From: Acidobacteriota bacterium
Lineage (GTDB): Bacteria > Acidobacteriota > Aminicenantia > UBA2199
Reading direction: 5' to 3'
DNA length: 50,279 nt
Assembly: GCA_022711715.1 (NCBI GenBank)
Contig: JAKLEC010000005.1
Span: 1-50,279, forward strand
Part shown: piece by piece, positions 15,922 to 26,164 of the stretch
Numbering within the stretch: the first letter of the stretch is position 1
Layout of the letters: the number at the start of each line of letters is the position of its first letter
Notes under the pieces: generated by a model
What the model saw: only the letters and a program-made list of their open reading frames with translations
The model's database searches: none
What the model was told of the DNA's origin: nothing
Program-made: the position numbers and the translations under genes

Positions 15922-16515
15922 TCACGGCTCGGATTCCGCGCCGGCGGGCGGACCGCCCGCCGGGTCGGCATAACCGTAGAAATCGAGGCACTCGCGGCCG
16001 ATGTTCACCTTGCGGCGCAGGGCAAAATAGGGAGTCTGGAAACGAAGCCGCGCCGGCCGCTCCAGGACGATCAGCCCGTCGGGCCTCAGCACGCCGCGCT
16101 TGTGGATGACCTTCAGCGGGTTGGCATACTCCAGCATGGCGTAAGGCGGGTCCAGGTAGGCCAGGTCGAAACGGAAGCCGTCCCTGGCCAGGGCGATGAT
16201 CGAGCGGTTGAAGTCGCCGCAGATGACGCGGTAGAAGTCGGGGGCGACGCCGATCTTCTCCAGGTTGTGGCGGATGGAGCGCGCCGCCTCGGGCAGGTCG
16301 TCGATGAACACCACATACTCGGCCCCGCGCGACAGGGCCTCGATGCCCATGTTGCCGCTGCCGGCGAAGCCGTCGAGGAAGATCTTTTCCTTGACTTCGG
16401 TCTGCAGGATGTCGAAAAAGGTCAGCTTGACCTTGGACATGGTGGGGCGGATGAGCGGGCTCTTGCCGCCGCGCAGGACGCGCCCCTTGTAGAGGCCGCT
16501 GTTGATGCGGATCAT
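15922..16515 (-). CDS. rsmD: 16S rRNA m2G966 methyltransferase RsmD
   Basis: 197 residues. It opens MIRINSGLYKGRVL and carries RPTMSKVKLTFFDIL, the RsmD substrate region. The SAM site is FLDGFAGSGNMGIEALSRGA, and the catalytic motif IV is DLAYLDPPYA (NPPY family). It methylates G966 of 16S rRNA during 30S assembly. The C-terminus has a Pro/Gly/Ala-rich extension (ADPAGGPPAGAESEP) beyond the usual FYGY end. The start at 16515 lies 7 nt after a TTGACT-N17-TATCCT promoter. Confidence 0.92.
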   Translation of the reverse strand: MIRINSGLYKGRVLRGGKSPLIRPTMSKVKLTFFDILQTEVKEKIFLDGFAGSGNMGIEALSRGAEYVVFIDDLPEAARSIRHNLEKIGVAPDFYRVICGDFNRSIIALARDGFRFDLAYLDPPYAMLEYANPLKVIHKRGVLRPDGLIVLERPARLRFQTPYFALRRKVNIGRECLDFYGYADPAGGPPAGAESEP

Positions 16516-16522
16516 GCCCCCA

Positions 16523-16551
16523 AGGATAGCGGCTCCCGGGCTCCGAGTCAA
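16523..16551 (-). promoter_or_regulatory. rsmD promoter, predicted leaderless
   Basis: Minus strand TTGACT (16551-16546), 17 nt, TATCCT (16528-16523), then 7 nt (TGGGGGC) and the ATG. Initiation would fall on or beside the start codon. Confidence 0.6.
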
Positions 16552-16590
16552 GCCCGGCGGCGGAACTGGCGGCGGCGCGGGAAAATGCGC

Positions 16591-16596
16591 TATAAT
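16591..16596 (+). promoter_or_regulatory. -10 box of rsh, predicted leaderless
   Basis: Perfect TATAAT, 6 nt before the ATG at 16603. No Shine-Dalgarno and no clear -35 are visible, resembling -10-only leaderless promoters. Confidence 0.5.
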
Positions 16597-16602
16597 GGGC
16601 CG

Positions 16603-18747
16603 ATGATCAAGCGCTTCCATGAACTGCAGGAGAGGGTGCTCAGCTACTACCCCGAGGCCAACATCGAGCTGCTGAAGAAGGCCTACGCCGTCTCCACCGA
16701 CGCCCACCTGAACCAGCGCCGCGCCTCCAACGAGCCCTACATCACCCACCCGCTCTCGGTGGCCGCCATCCTGGCCGAGATGAAGCTCGACGAAATCTCC
16801 ATCGCCGCCGGCCTGCTGCACGACGTGATCGAGGACTCGCAGTACACCCGCGAGGACCTGGCCCGCCTCTTCGGCCAGGAAATCAGCGACATCGTCTGGG
16901 GAGTGACCAAGATCTCCAAGATCTCCGAGGTGGACGTCGAGGACGCACAGGCGGAGACGCTGAAGAAGATGATCGTGGCCATGACCGCCGACGTGCGCGT
17001 CATCCTGATCAAGCTGGCCGACCGCCTGCACAACGTGCGCACGCTGGCGCCGCTGGCGGAGGAGAAGCGGATCAAGATCGCCCGCGAGACCCTGGAGATC
17101 TACGCCCCCATCGCCTACCGCCTGGGCATGGGCAAGATCCGCGACGAGCTCGAGGACATCGCCTTCATGCACCTTTACCCCGAGGACTACCGGCGCATCA
17201 AGGAGGAGGTCGGCGGCCGCACCGACTGGGCGCTGCAGCAGGTGGAGAGCCTGCAGCAGCGCATCCAGGCCATGCTCAAGGAGCTGAAGATCAAGGCCGA
17301 GATCCAGTACCGCATCAAGCGCGAGATCTCGATCTTCCGCAAGCTGCAGAAACAGAACATCGAGCTGGAAAACGTCTACGACCTGCTGGCGCTGCGGGTG
17401 ATCACCGACACCGTGGCCAACTGCTACGTGATCATGGGCGCCATCCACCAGCAGTGGGTGCACATCCCCAGCCGCTGGCGCGACTTCATCACCAATCCCA
17501 AGAGCAACTTCTACCAGTCGATCCACACCACCATCATCACCCGCGAAGGGGTCAAGTTCGAGATCCAGATCCGCACCCAGGAGATGCACCGCAACGCCGA
17601 GGAGGGCATCGCCGCCCACTGGAAGTACAAGGAGGGGCTGGCCTTCCTGGAGAACGACAACCGCCTGCAGTGGTTCCGCGAGATGATCGACTACCACAAG
17701 AGCAACCCCGACCCCAAGGAGTTCCTCAGCCTGGTCAAGCGCGACCTGACCCCCAACGAGATCTACGTCTTCACGCCCAAGGGCAAGGTGGTCAACCTCA
17801 AGGCCGGCTCCACCCCCGTCGACTTCGCCTACGCCATCCATTCCGAGGTCGGCGACCACTGCAAGAACGCCGTAGTCAACGAGAAGCTGGTGCCGCTGCG
17901 CACGCGCCTGAGCTCCGGCGACGTGGTCGAGATCGTCACCCACAAGGACAGCCACCCCAGCGCCGACTGGCTGCGCTTCGCCGTGACCCCGCGCGCCAAG
18001 AAGCGCATCATGGCCTGGCTGCAGAAGGAGGAATCGGCCGAGGACCTGGAGCGCGGCCGCCGCCTGTGGCAGAAGGTGCTGCGCGCCTACGGCCGCCGCC
18101 TGCGCACCGGCTTCAGCGAGGCGGACATCGCCCGCCGACTGCGCGAGCTGCGCTACGACGACCTGGAGGCGTTCCTGCGCGACGTGGGCGGCGGCCGCCA
18201 GGCGCTCGACCGCCCGGCGCTGCGCGCCCTCTTCCCCGAGGCCGGCGCCGTGGCCATCGCGCCGGCGCGCCGGGCGGCGCCGCGCCGCGGCGAGCGCCAC
18301 AGGCTGATCAGCGTCGAGGGCGCGGGGGACACCGACTTCACCTTCGCCAAGTGCTGCCACCCCATCAAGGGCGAGGAGATCGTCGGCTACGTCACCAAGA
18401 ACCGCGGCCTGGTCGTCCACCGCCGCGACTGCCCCAACGTCAACGCCGAGATCCCCTCGCGGCTGAAGCGCGTCAGCTGGATGGAGGCCCCCGACTACAC
18501 CTACCGGGTCAAGCTGCAGCTGCTGGCCGACGACAAGCCGGGCATGCTCAGCACCATCACCGGGGTCACCGCCGAGACCGGCTCCAACATCAAGAAGGTG
18601 GAGATCGAGCCGGCCAGCCAGGCCGTGGTGCGCATCACCCTCGTCTTCGAGGTGCGCGACATGTTCCAGCTCAATGACATCACCGGCCGCCTGCAGGCGC
18701 TGCCGGGCATCTACTCGCTGCAGCGGCGCAAGGCGGCCGCGGGATAG
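16603..18747 (+). CDS. rsh: bifunctional (p)ppGpp synthetase/hydrolase, RelA/SpoT (Rsh) family
   Basis: 714 residues with the full long-RSH architecture. The HD hydrolase domain is intact (H49; HD at 73-74 and ED at 77-78 in LLHDVIED). The synthetase domain spans about 220-375 (VYDLLALRVI, NFYQSIHTT, EIQIRTQEMHRNAEEGIAAHWKYKEG). Then come TGS (EIYVFTPKGKVVNLKAGSTPVDFAYAIHSEVG), helical, zinc-finger-like (CCHPIKGEEIVGYVT...HRRDCPN) and ACT domains (LQLLADDKPGMLSTITGVTAE). It makes and degrades the stringent-response alarmone. NFYQS replaces the common NGYQS, and ISIFRK the common YSIxxK, so the synthetase side differs slightly from the norm. It converges on the MscS gene with a 6-nt gap. Confidence 0.94.
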   Translation: MIKRFHELQERVLSYYPEANIELLKKAYAVSTDAHLNQRRASNEPYITHPLSVAAILAEMKLDEISIAAGLLHDVIEDSQYTREDLARLFGQEISDIVWGVTKISKISEVDVEDAQAETLKKMIVAMTADVRVILIKLADRLHNVRTLAPLAEEKRIKIARETLEIYAPIAYRLGMGKIRDELEDIAFMHLYPEDYRRIKEEVGGRTDWALQQVESLQQRIQAMLKELKIKAEIQYRIKREISIFRKLQKQNIELENVYDLLALRVITDTVANCYVIMGAIHQQWVHIPSRWRDFITNPKSNFYQSIHTTIITREGVKFEIQIRTQEMHRNAEEGIAAHWKYKEGLAFLENDNRLQWFREMIDYHKSNPDPKEFLSLVKRDLTPNEIYVFTPKGKVVNLKAGSTPVDFAYAIHSEVGDHCKNAVVNEKLVPLRTRLSSGDVVEIVTHKDSHPSADWLRFAVTPRAKKRIMAWLQKEESAEDLERGRRLWQKVLRAYGRRLRTGFSEADIARRLRELRYDDLEAFLRDVGGGRQALDRPALRALFPEAGAVAIAPARRAAPRRGERHRLISVEGAGDTDFTFAKCCHPIKGEEIVGYVTKNRGLVVHRRDCPNVNAEIPSRLKRVSWMEAPDYTYRVKLQLLADDKPGMLSTITGVTAETGSNIKKVEIEPASQAVVRITLVFEVRDMFQLNDITGRLQALPGIYSLQRRKAAAG

Positions 18748-18753
18748 GCCGGC

Positions 18754-20232
18754 CTACTTCTTCCCGCCGAAGTACTTGAGGATGCGGCGCAGCAGGTTGT
18801 CGGAGTCCTTGCGCAGGGCGGCGGCATCGGCCGGGCGGTTGCGCGCGCTGAAGTCGCGCGTCTCCTCCTGGCGGCGGGTGATGACCTCGGCCAGGCTGCG
18901 GGCCACGGCCTCGCTCATGTCGACGACCGCCTTGAAGCGCTCGCGCGAGAACGACAGCAGCAGGCATTCGCGCTCGGCCACGACCGTGGCGTTGGTGGGA
19001 TCGCCGGTGACCAGCGAGATCTCGCCGAAGAAGTCGCCCGGGCCGAGGCGGGCGACGACCTGCCCCTCCTTGAGGACGCGCGCCGCCCCGGAGTGGATGT
19101 GGTGAAAGTGGTCGCCGGCTTCGCCCTCGCGGATCACCGTCTCGCCGGCGCCGTAGACCCGCTGCTCCACGCCCGGCAGCAGCGCCTGGAACTCGGCGTC
19201 GCCCAGCGCCGCCAGCACGCCGTTGCGCCGCAGCCCCGCCTCCAGCTCCCCGCGCGGCAGCCCCGCGGCGCGCTCCGTCTTCATGGTCACGTCGCGCTTG
19301 GGGAAGGGGATCTCGATGCCGCCGCGGCGGAAGGCGTACCAGATGCGGCGCCGGGCATCGGAGGCGATGGGGGCATGCCGCTCGTAGTCGTCGACCCAGA
19401 ACTTGGCCGTATAGTTCAGGGAGGAGTCGCCGAATCCGGACAGGTACACGACCGGCGGCGGCTCGGCGCGCACGTCGGGCATCGCCGCCAGGGCGGAGAG
19501 GACGGCCTCGCCGACGCGGTCGGGGCTGTCGCCGTAGCCGGCCGCCACCTGCACCTTCAGGGCCACGGGCTGCCGGCCGGCGCCGTAGATCAGCACTTCG
19601 GCCTTGGCAGCGGACTGGTTGGGGATGACGATCAGCTCGCGGTCGACGGTGCGCACCTTGAACGAGCGCCAGCCGAACTGTTCCACCCGCCCCTCGCGCT
19701 CGCCGACCCGCACCCAGTCGCCGATCTTGAAGGCATCCTCGAAATTGAGCACGATGCCGGAGAAGAGGTTGCCCAGGACGTCCTGCAGGGCGAAGCCGAT
19801 CACCACCGTCAGCACCGCCGTCGAGGCCAGCAGCCCCGAGACCGGCTGGCCGAGATAGTACTTCAGGATCAGCAGCACGCCGGCGACGAAGAGGATGAAG
19901 ACCACCACGTCCTTGATCAGCTTGGGATAACGCACTCCCTGCTTGCCCTGGACCAGGTAGTCGAAGATGAAGTAGGCCACGACCTTGACGGCCAGGACCA
20001 GCAGGAAGAACCAGAAGAGCAGCCAGAGGAAGAAGCGCAGGCGCGGGGCGTAGGCCAGCGCCCCCAGCCAGCCGCCGTGCAGCAGCGCCGCGGCGGCACT
20101 CAGCAGAAAGAGCAGCAGCAGCTGCGGCAGCGCCTGGCGGAACAGGCCGCCGCCCGGCCGCCGGCGGCCCATGGCAAAGAGGACGGCCGCCAGCAACAGG
20201 AACAGGACGGGCAGGGCGAGGTTCCAGTTCAT
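18754..20232 (-). CDS. mechanosensitive MscS channel with C-terminal cyclic-nucleotide-binding domain
   Basis: 492 residues. About five hydrophobic helices fill residues 5-165. The MscS pore and beta domain follow (TAVLTVVIGFALQDVLGNLFSGIVLNFEDAFKIGDWVRVG...EQFGWRSFKVRT...IPNQ). A cNMP-binding domain lies at about 355-460 (ETVIREGEAGDHFHHIHSGAARVL...LGPGDFFGEISLVTGDPTNATVVAE), with the phosphate-binding GEISL present. It probably is an ion channel gated or tuned by a cyclic nucleotide. The ATG at 20232 is chosen because GGAGGTG precedes it at good spacing; the GTG nine bases earlier lies inside that ribosome site. Confidence 0.9.
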   Translation of the reverse strand: MNWNLALPVLFLLLAAVLFAMGRRRPGGGLFRQALPQLLLLFLLSAAAALLHGGWLGALAYAPRLRFFLWLLFWFFLLVLAVKVVAYFIFDYLVQGKQGVRYPKLIKDVVVFILFVAGVLLILKYYLGQPVSGLLASTAVLTVVIGFALQDVLGNLFSGIVLNFEDAFKIGDWVRVGEREGRVEQFGWRSFKVRTVDRELIVIPNQSAAKAEVLIYGAGRQPVALKVQVAAGYGDSPDRVGEAVLSALAAMPDVRAEPPPVVYLSGFGDSSLNYTAKFWVDDYERHAPIASDARRRIWYAFRRGGIEIPFPKRDVTMKTERAAGLPRGELEAGLRRNGVLAALGDAEFQALLPGVEQRVYGAGETVIREGEAGDHFHHIHSGAARVLKEGQVVARLGPGDFFGEISLVTGDPTNATVVAERECLLLSFSRERFKAVVDMSEAVARSLAEVITRRQEETRDFSARNRPADAAALRKDSDNLLRRILKYFGGKK

Positions 20233-20290
20233 GGCTTGCACCTCCGGGCGGCGGCGCCACCGCCGCCCCGGTAAGGGGATGCGGCGGCGC

Positions 20291-21352
20291 TTACTGGGGA
20301 GGCAGCTCGCCGAAGGTCGCCTCGCCCGAGGCCTCGGCGGAAGCCCCGGCGGGCGCGCCCATCGTCTTCGCCTTTTCCTTGGCCTTGTCGCCCAGCTTGT
20401 TCAGCAGCGCCTCGGAGAGGGTGAAGGTCAGCTTGACGTGGTCGGCAGCCGAGCTCAGCTGCAGGCCGTTGAGCAGCTCGCCCAGCTCGGGCTCCTTCTG
20501 CGCGCCCATGGCGCCCAGCGCCTTCAGGCCGTTGAGCATGTCGGCGATCTGCTTGTTCCCCGCCTCGTTGTGGGAGATCAGGCGCAGCTCGCCCGCCAGG
20601 GTCTTGTTCTTGAAGTCGGCGACCGCGGTGAAGGCCTCGGCCTTGCTCAGGTCGACGGGCATCATGCCGCCGGCGGGCGCCTGCTTCATCTTCTCCGGCA
20701 GGCTGCCCACGGCCAGCCAGAACATGTTTTTCTTGTCGATGGCGTCGACGTACTTCATCAGCACGGCGGTCTTCAGGACGCTCTGGCCCTTCTTGGCGGC
20801 CAGGTCGACGGCCTTCTTGACCGGCTCCAGGGCACCGGCGACGATCGTGCCCTTGTTCAGGAAGGCCAGTCGCATGTCCTGCTCCGGCTTGTCCTCGTTC
20901 TTCAGGGCGTACAGCGCCAGGCCGCCGTAGTTCTCCTCGGCGGTGATGACCGCCTTGGCGCGGAGCACGCCCAGCAGCTTGGCCTGGTCGTACTTCAGGT
21001 TGACCACGGCCAGCGGCGCGGGCTGCTTGTCCTCGAAATTGCCGTAGAGGGCGACGACCACGCCGTAGACGTCCTTCTGCAGGTCGATGCCGGTCTGCTG
21101 CACGAATTCCTGGTAGTCCTTGAACTCCTTCGCTCCCTTGGCGTTCTTCTGCCAGTCTTCCTTCAGGGCCTTGTCGACGAAGCCCAGCGCGGCGAAGCGC
21201 TGGAAATCAAAGGCCATTAGTACCACCGGGTTCTCGGGCACCATGGACAGCATGTCCTGCGAATTCATCTGCCCGGCGGCCTTCTTCTTGCAGGCGGGCG
21301 CCAGCAGCATCAGCACCAGGACCAGCGTCAGGGTCAACGTCTTTTTTTTCAT
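20291..21352 (-). CDS. uncharacterised lipoprotein
   Basis: 353 residues. A lipoprotein signal ends LLAPAC (C21). The body starts DMLSMVPENPVVLMAFDFQRF, a pattern like large periplasmic lipoproteins that begin with a P.da..ll.fd....l motif (DUF3352-like), but I cannot place the family firmly. It has two loosely similar alpha/beta halves and a low-complexity Ala/Gly/Ser tail. AAGGAG precedes the ATG. A 10-bp hairpin lies in its leader. The MscS gene follows 58 nt downstream on the same strand and may share the transcript. Confidence 0.65.
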   Translation of the reverse strand: MKKKTLTLTLVLVLMLLAPACKKKAAGQMNSQDMLSMVPENPVVLMAFDFQRFAALGFVDKALKEDWQKNAKGAKEFKDYQEFVQQTGIDLQKDVYGVVVALYGNFEDKQPAPLAVVNLKYDQAKLLGVLRAKAVITAEENYGGLALYALKNEDKPEQDMRLAFLNKGTIVAGALEPVKKAVDLAAKKGQSVLKTAVLMKYVDAIDKKNMFWLAVGSLPEKMKQAPAGGMMPVDLSKAEAFTAVADFKNKTLAGELRLISHNEAGNKQIADMLNGLKALGAMGAQKEPELGELLNGLQLSSAADHVKLTFTLSEALLNKLGDKAKEKAKTMGAPAGASAEASGEATFGELPPQ

Positions 21353-21371
21353 GGTTCACTCCTTGCGTTTC

Positions 21372-21400
21372 GCGCCGGCAGGCCAGGGGACTGCCGGCGC
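21372..21400. promoter_or_regulatory. perfect 10-bp hairpin in the divergent spacer
   Basis: GCGCCGGCAG / CTGCCGGCGC with a 9-nt loop. It lies 19 nt before the lipoprotein ATG on the minus strand and would be in its mRNA leader; it could also be an operator. A second imperfect palindrome, GTTCGCGG...CCGCGAGAAC, lies at about 21434-21456. Confidence 0.4.
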
Positions 21401-21494
21401 AGAATATAGCATAACGCGAAAAAAAAGAAAACGGTTCGCGGAAACGCCGCGAGAACTTTCCTGCCGCCGCCTGCGTATAGTCGGGCAGGAAGCC

Positions 21495-22410
<916 letters not shown>

Positions 22411-22421
<11 letters not shown>

Positions 22422-23261
22422 GCAGAAGGGCTACCAGCGCTGGCAGGGCGAGCTGACGCCGGCGCGCTTCCACTGGCTGCCGATCGCCCGCGCCGGCATC
22501 CGCGCCGTATGGAAGAAGAAGTACGCCAAGCTCGTCCTCTCGCTGTGCGCCTCGTCGTTCCTCGTCTTCCTGGCCGCCGTCTACGCCTCGACCAAGCCCG
22601 AGCTGAAGATCCTCGGCGAGCTCGTGCGCATGCTCAAGAGCGACGCCGAGCTGTTCAAGACCTTCTACAGCAACGGCTTCCTGACCTTCATGCTGATCAT
22701 CCTCAGCGTCTTCAGCGGCGCCGACCTGGTCGCCGCCGACCTGAAGTTCAAGGCCTTCCCGCTCTACTTCGCCCGCCCGCTCACCCGAGTCGACTACCTG
22801 GCCGGCAAGCTGGCGGTCATCCTCTTCTACCTGCTGGCCTTCACCCTGCTGCCCGGCGTCCTGCTGCTGCTGTTCAAGATGCTGTTCAGCGGCAGCCTGG
22901 CGGTGGCGCCGCGGGTGCTGCTGGCCCTGGCCGCCTTTCCGCTGGTGGAGAGCGCCTGCCTGGCCGCGCTCACGCTGGCCCTGTCCAGCCTCAGCGCCAA
23001 CGTCAAGTTCGTGCAGATCGGCATCTTCCTGGTCTATATCTTCTCCAACAACCTGGCGCTGATCCTCAAGGCCATCTTCAAGAGCGACACCGCCATGCTG
23101 GTCTCGCTGCCCGCCAACGTCCAGCAGCTGGGGAGCTTGCTGTTCGGCCTGCGGCCGCAGTACCGCTTCCCGGCCGGGCTGTCGCTGCTGCTGCCGCTGG
23201 CCGTCACGGCCCTCTCCCTCTGGCTGCTGGCCTGGCGCGTGCGCCGGGCGGAGGCGGGCGC

Positions 23262-23265
<4 letters not shown>
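22411..23265 (+). CDS. ABC-2 type permease (first copy)
   Basis: 284 residues with about six hydrophobic helices (from LVLSLCASSFLVFLAAVYAS to LLPLAVTALSLWLLAW). The motif DLKFKAFPLYFARPLTRVDYLAGK, between the second and third helices, is the ABC-2 permease signature (here ARPLTR for SRPLSR). It should form the membrane part with one of the two adjacent ATPases. It overlaps the ATPase upstream by 11 bases and the one downstream by four. Confidence 0.85.
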
Positions 23266-24188
<923 letters not shown>

Positions 24189-24190
24189 CC

Positions 24191-24979
24191 ATGAGCAGCG
24201 AATCGCCCCTCCGCGTCATCTTCGCCGCCTTCCTGCGCTCCGGCCTGCGCGCCCGGCGCACGCGCCTGTTCATCCTGCTCGGCCTGGTGCCGGCGCTGCT
24301 GATGATCGCCGTGCGCCTGCTGGAGGGGAGCGGCGCCGTCGAGACCGGCGCCAGCGGCCAGTTCTTCTCGCACCTCATGCTCTCCCTCTACTTCCAGCTG
24401 CTGATCCCGGTGCTGGCCCTGTTCTTCGGCTCGGGCGTGGTCAACGAGGAGCTGGACAACAAGACCCTGGTCTACCTGACCAGCGTGCCGGTGCGCCGCC
24501 GCGACGTGCTGCTGGGCAAGTACCTGGCCGCCTTCCTGCTGGCGGCGCTGCTGGTCGCCGCCGGCTTCCTGCTCAGCTTCCTGGCCAGCGCCCTCGAGCG
24601 CCTGGGCGACGCCGGCGCCTGGGCCGAGCTGGGGCTCTTCCTGGGCACGGCGCTGCTGGCCCTGCTCTGTTACAGCGCCCTGTTCACCGCCCTGGGCGCC
24701 TTCATGAAGAAGTCGATCCTGCTGGGGCTGTTCTTCGTCTTCGGCTGGGAGAGCGTGGTGCAGTACTTCCCCGGCGTCACCCAGAAGTTCACCATCGTCC
24801 ACTGGATCAAGTCGCTGCTGCCCCTGCCCCCCGGCCAGAACTCCTTCCTCGTCTTCCAGCTGCAGCCCTCCCCGCCCATGCAGTCGGTGCTCACGCTGCT
24901 GGTCCTGGGCGCCCTGTTCCTCGCCCTGGCCGTCTTCATCTTCGAGCGCAAGGAATATATCCTCTCGGACAATGCATGA
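24191..24979 (+). CDS. ABC-2 type permease (second copy)
   Basis: 262 residues with about six hydrophobic helices. GSGVVNEELDNKTLVYLTSVPVRRRDVLLGKYLAA matches the ABC-2 permease signature region (E-x-E..T...L.S.PV.R..vl.GK). It closes the four-gene export cluster, starting two bases after the second ATPase. It is followed at once by repeat material. Confidence 0.85.
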   Translation: MSSESPLRVIFAAFLRSGLRARRTRLFILLGLVPALLMIAVRLLEGSGAVETGASGQFFSHLMLSLYFQLLIPVLALFFGSGVVNEELDNKTLVYLTSVPVRRRDVLLGKYLAAFLLAALLVAAGFLLSFLASALERLGDAGAWAELGLFLGTALLALLCYSALFTALGAFMKKSILLGLFFVFGWESVVQYFPGVTQKFTIVHWIKSLLPLPPGQNSFLVFQLQPSPPMQSVLTLLVLGALFLALAVFIFERKEYILSDNA

Positions 24980-24993
24980 ACCTGGCGATCTCA

Positions 24994-25259
24994 CGTGACG
25001 CGTAACGCGTGACGCGTGACGAGTAGCCGCATGAATGGGCGATCGTAATTCGTGATTCGTAATTCGTAATTCGGAACGGCAATCACCCACCACTTGGTAC
25101 ACGTCACAACAGATCACTCTGCGGAAGCCACGGTAAAACAGACTGAGAACGGCAGCAGCAGCAGATCTATCCATGCTGTTCCAATCACTATTTACTAATC
25201 ACCAGAATCAGTTTGCTCACTTGCCGTTGCTCGTCACGCGTCACGCGTTACGCGTCACG
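24994..25259. repeat. compound inverted-repeat element (ACGCGTAAC outer arms, GTAATTC/GTGATTAG inner arms)
   Basis: It fills the 285-nt gap between the convergent permease and CAAX-protease genes. Outer arms: 24994-25025 plus and 25229-25259 minus, of the ACGCGTAACGCGTGACG unit. Inner arms: GTAATTCGTGATTCGTAATTC (25045-25072) and, inverted, GTGATTAGTAAATAGTGATT (about 25183-25202). Inside each inner arm is GGAACGGCAATCACCC (25073) and, inverted, GGAACAGC (25175-25182). Two different repeat families are therefore nested symmetrically in one spacer. Confidence 0.8.
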
Positions 25260-25264
25260 ATGTT

Positions 25265-26164
25265 TCACTTCACAAACGCCAGCGCGTACGAGAAAAAAAC
25301 GACCACGTCCGGGAAGAAGTGGATGGTCCAGGCGCTCAGCATGCCCCTCGTCTCGAGCATGCTGCGGGCCATGATCCAGGAGAGGAAGCCGGTCATGGCG
25401 AAGCCGACGATGCCGTTGGGCGATCCGTAGAGCCAGTGGCTCAGGCCGAAGAAGACCAGGATCAGCCCCAGCGTTTGCCCTCTGCCGATCACCTCGTGCA
25501 GGGTGGAGATCAGGCTGCAGCGGAAATAGGCCTCCTCGGTGAAGGCGTTGACCGCGGCGAAGAGCAAGGCGGCGGGCAGCATGGGCAGGGCGCGCAGCAG
25601 CATCGACGCCGTCGGGGCCGCAACGAGGAACGTCGGGACGGCGACGGCCAGCGAGGCGATCCCGGCGAAGATCCAGGTGAATTTTCCCCACGACTCTCCG
25701 GTTCCGATCCCCAGCCAGCGGATGGGGGCGATCGGCGCGCCGGGGTCGCCCTTGGCGAGAAAGAAGGCCCGGCGGTCGCGCCTCATGAACCACAACACGG
25801 CCAGCACCGCCAGGGCGACCAGGACGTCGAGTACCATGACCGCGGCGAAGCCGGTAAAGTATGGAACACCCTGGTAGTTGAAATGCCCCTGGAACCAGGC
25901 GGTGCTCCTCAGCACTCCGGTCAGCCCCAGGGCCAGGAAGAGGGTGAACAGAGCCAGGGCATACGGCCGCAGCCTGTGCAGTGCCCGGATCGCCAGGGTG
26001 GCGGCGGCGAAAGCGGCCAGGAACGCGACCTTGGCCCCGGTCATCCAGGCTGGCAGCCCGGTCCCCAGCCGGACGAGGATGATTTCCGGCAGGTCGGAAA
26101 TTGCCAGCATGGCGGCCCAGGCCGCCCATGCCGACGCGCGCTTGCCCGCGGCCGACTGATTCAT
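25265..26164 (-). CDS. CPBP (CAAX/Rce1-type) intramembrane metalloprotease
   Basis: 299 residues, about seven or eight membrane helices. The three CPBP motifs are present in the last third: E210-E211...R215 (FTEEAYFR), F239...H243 (FFGLSHW) and H282 (IHFFPD). This supports an active membrane protease; substrates of bacterial members are mostly unknown, some confer peptide resistance or process peptides. The start overlaps the stop of the upstream Ntn hydrolase by four bases, so they form a two-gene unit. Confidence 0.85.
   Translation of the reverse strand: MNQSAAGKRASAWAAWAAMLAISDLPEIILVRLGTGLPAWMTGAKVAFLAAFAAATLAIRALHRLRPYALALFTLFLALGLTGVLRSTAWFQGHFNYQGVPYFTGFAAVMVLDVLVALAVLAVLWFMRRDRRAFFLAKGDPGAPIAPIRWLGIGTGESWGKFTWIFAGIASLAVAVPTFLVAAPTASMLLRALPMLPAALLFAAVNAFTEEAYFRCSLISTLHEVIGRGQTLGLILVFFGLSHWLYGSPNGIVGFAMTGFLSWIMARSMLETRGMLSAWTIHFFPDVVVFFSYALAFVK

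Noticed and set aside
15922-18420. An 832-codon minus-strand open frame covering rsmD and the opposite strand of rsh
   Set aside because: Only its last 197 codons are rsmD; the rest is antisense to a clear RSH gene in GC-rich DNA.
24994-25259. Possible CRISPR array
   Set aside because: Units are short, abut without unique spacers and are inverted at the two ends; no cas genes are present.
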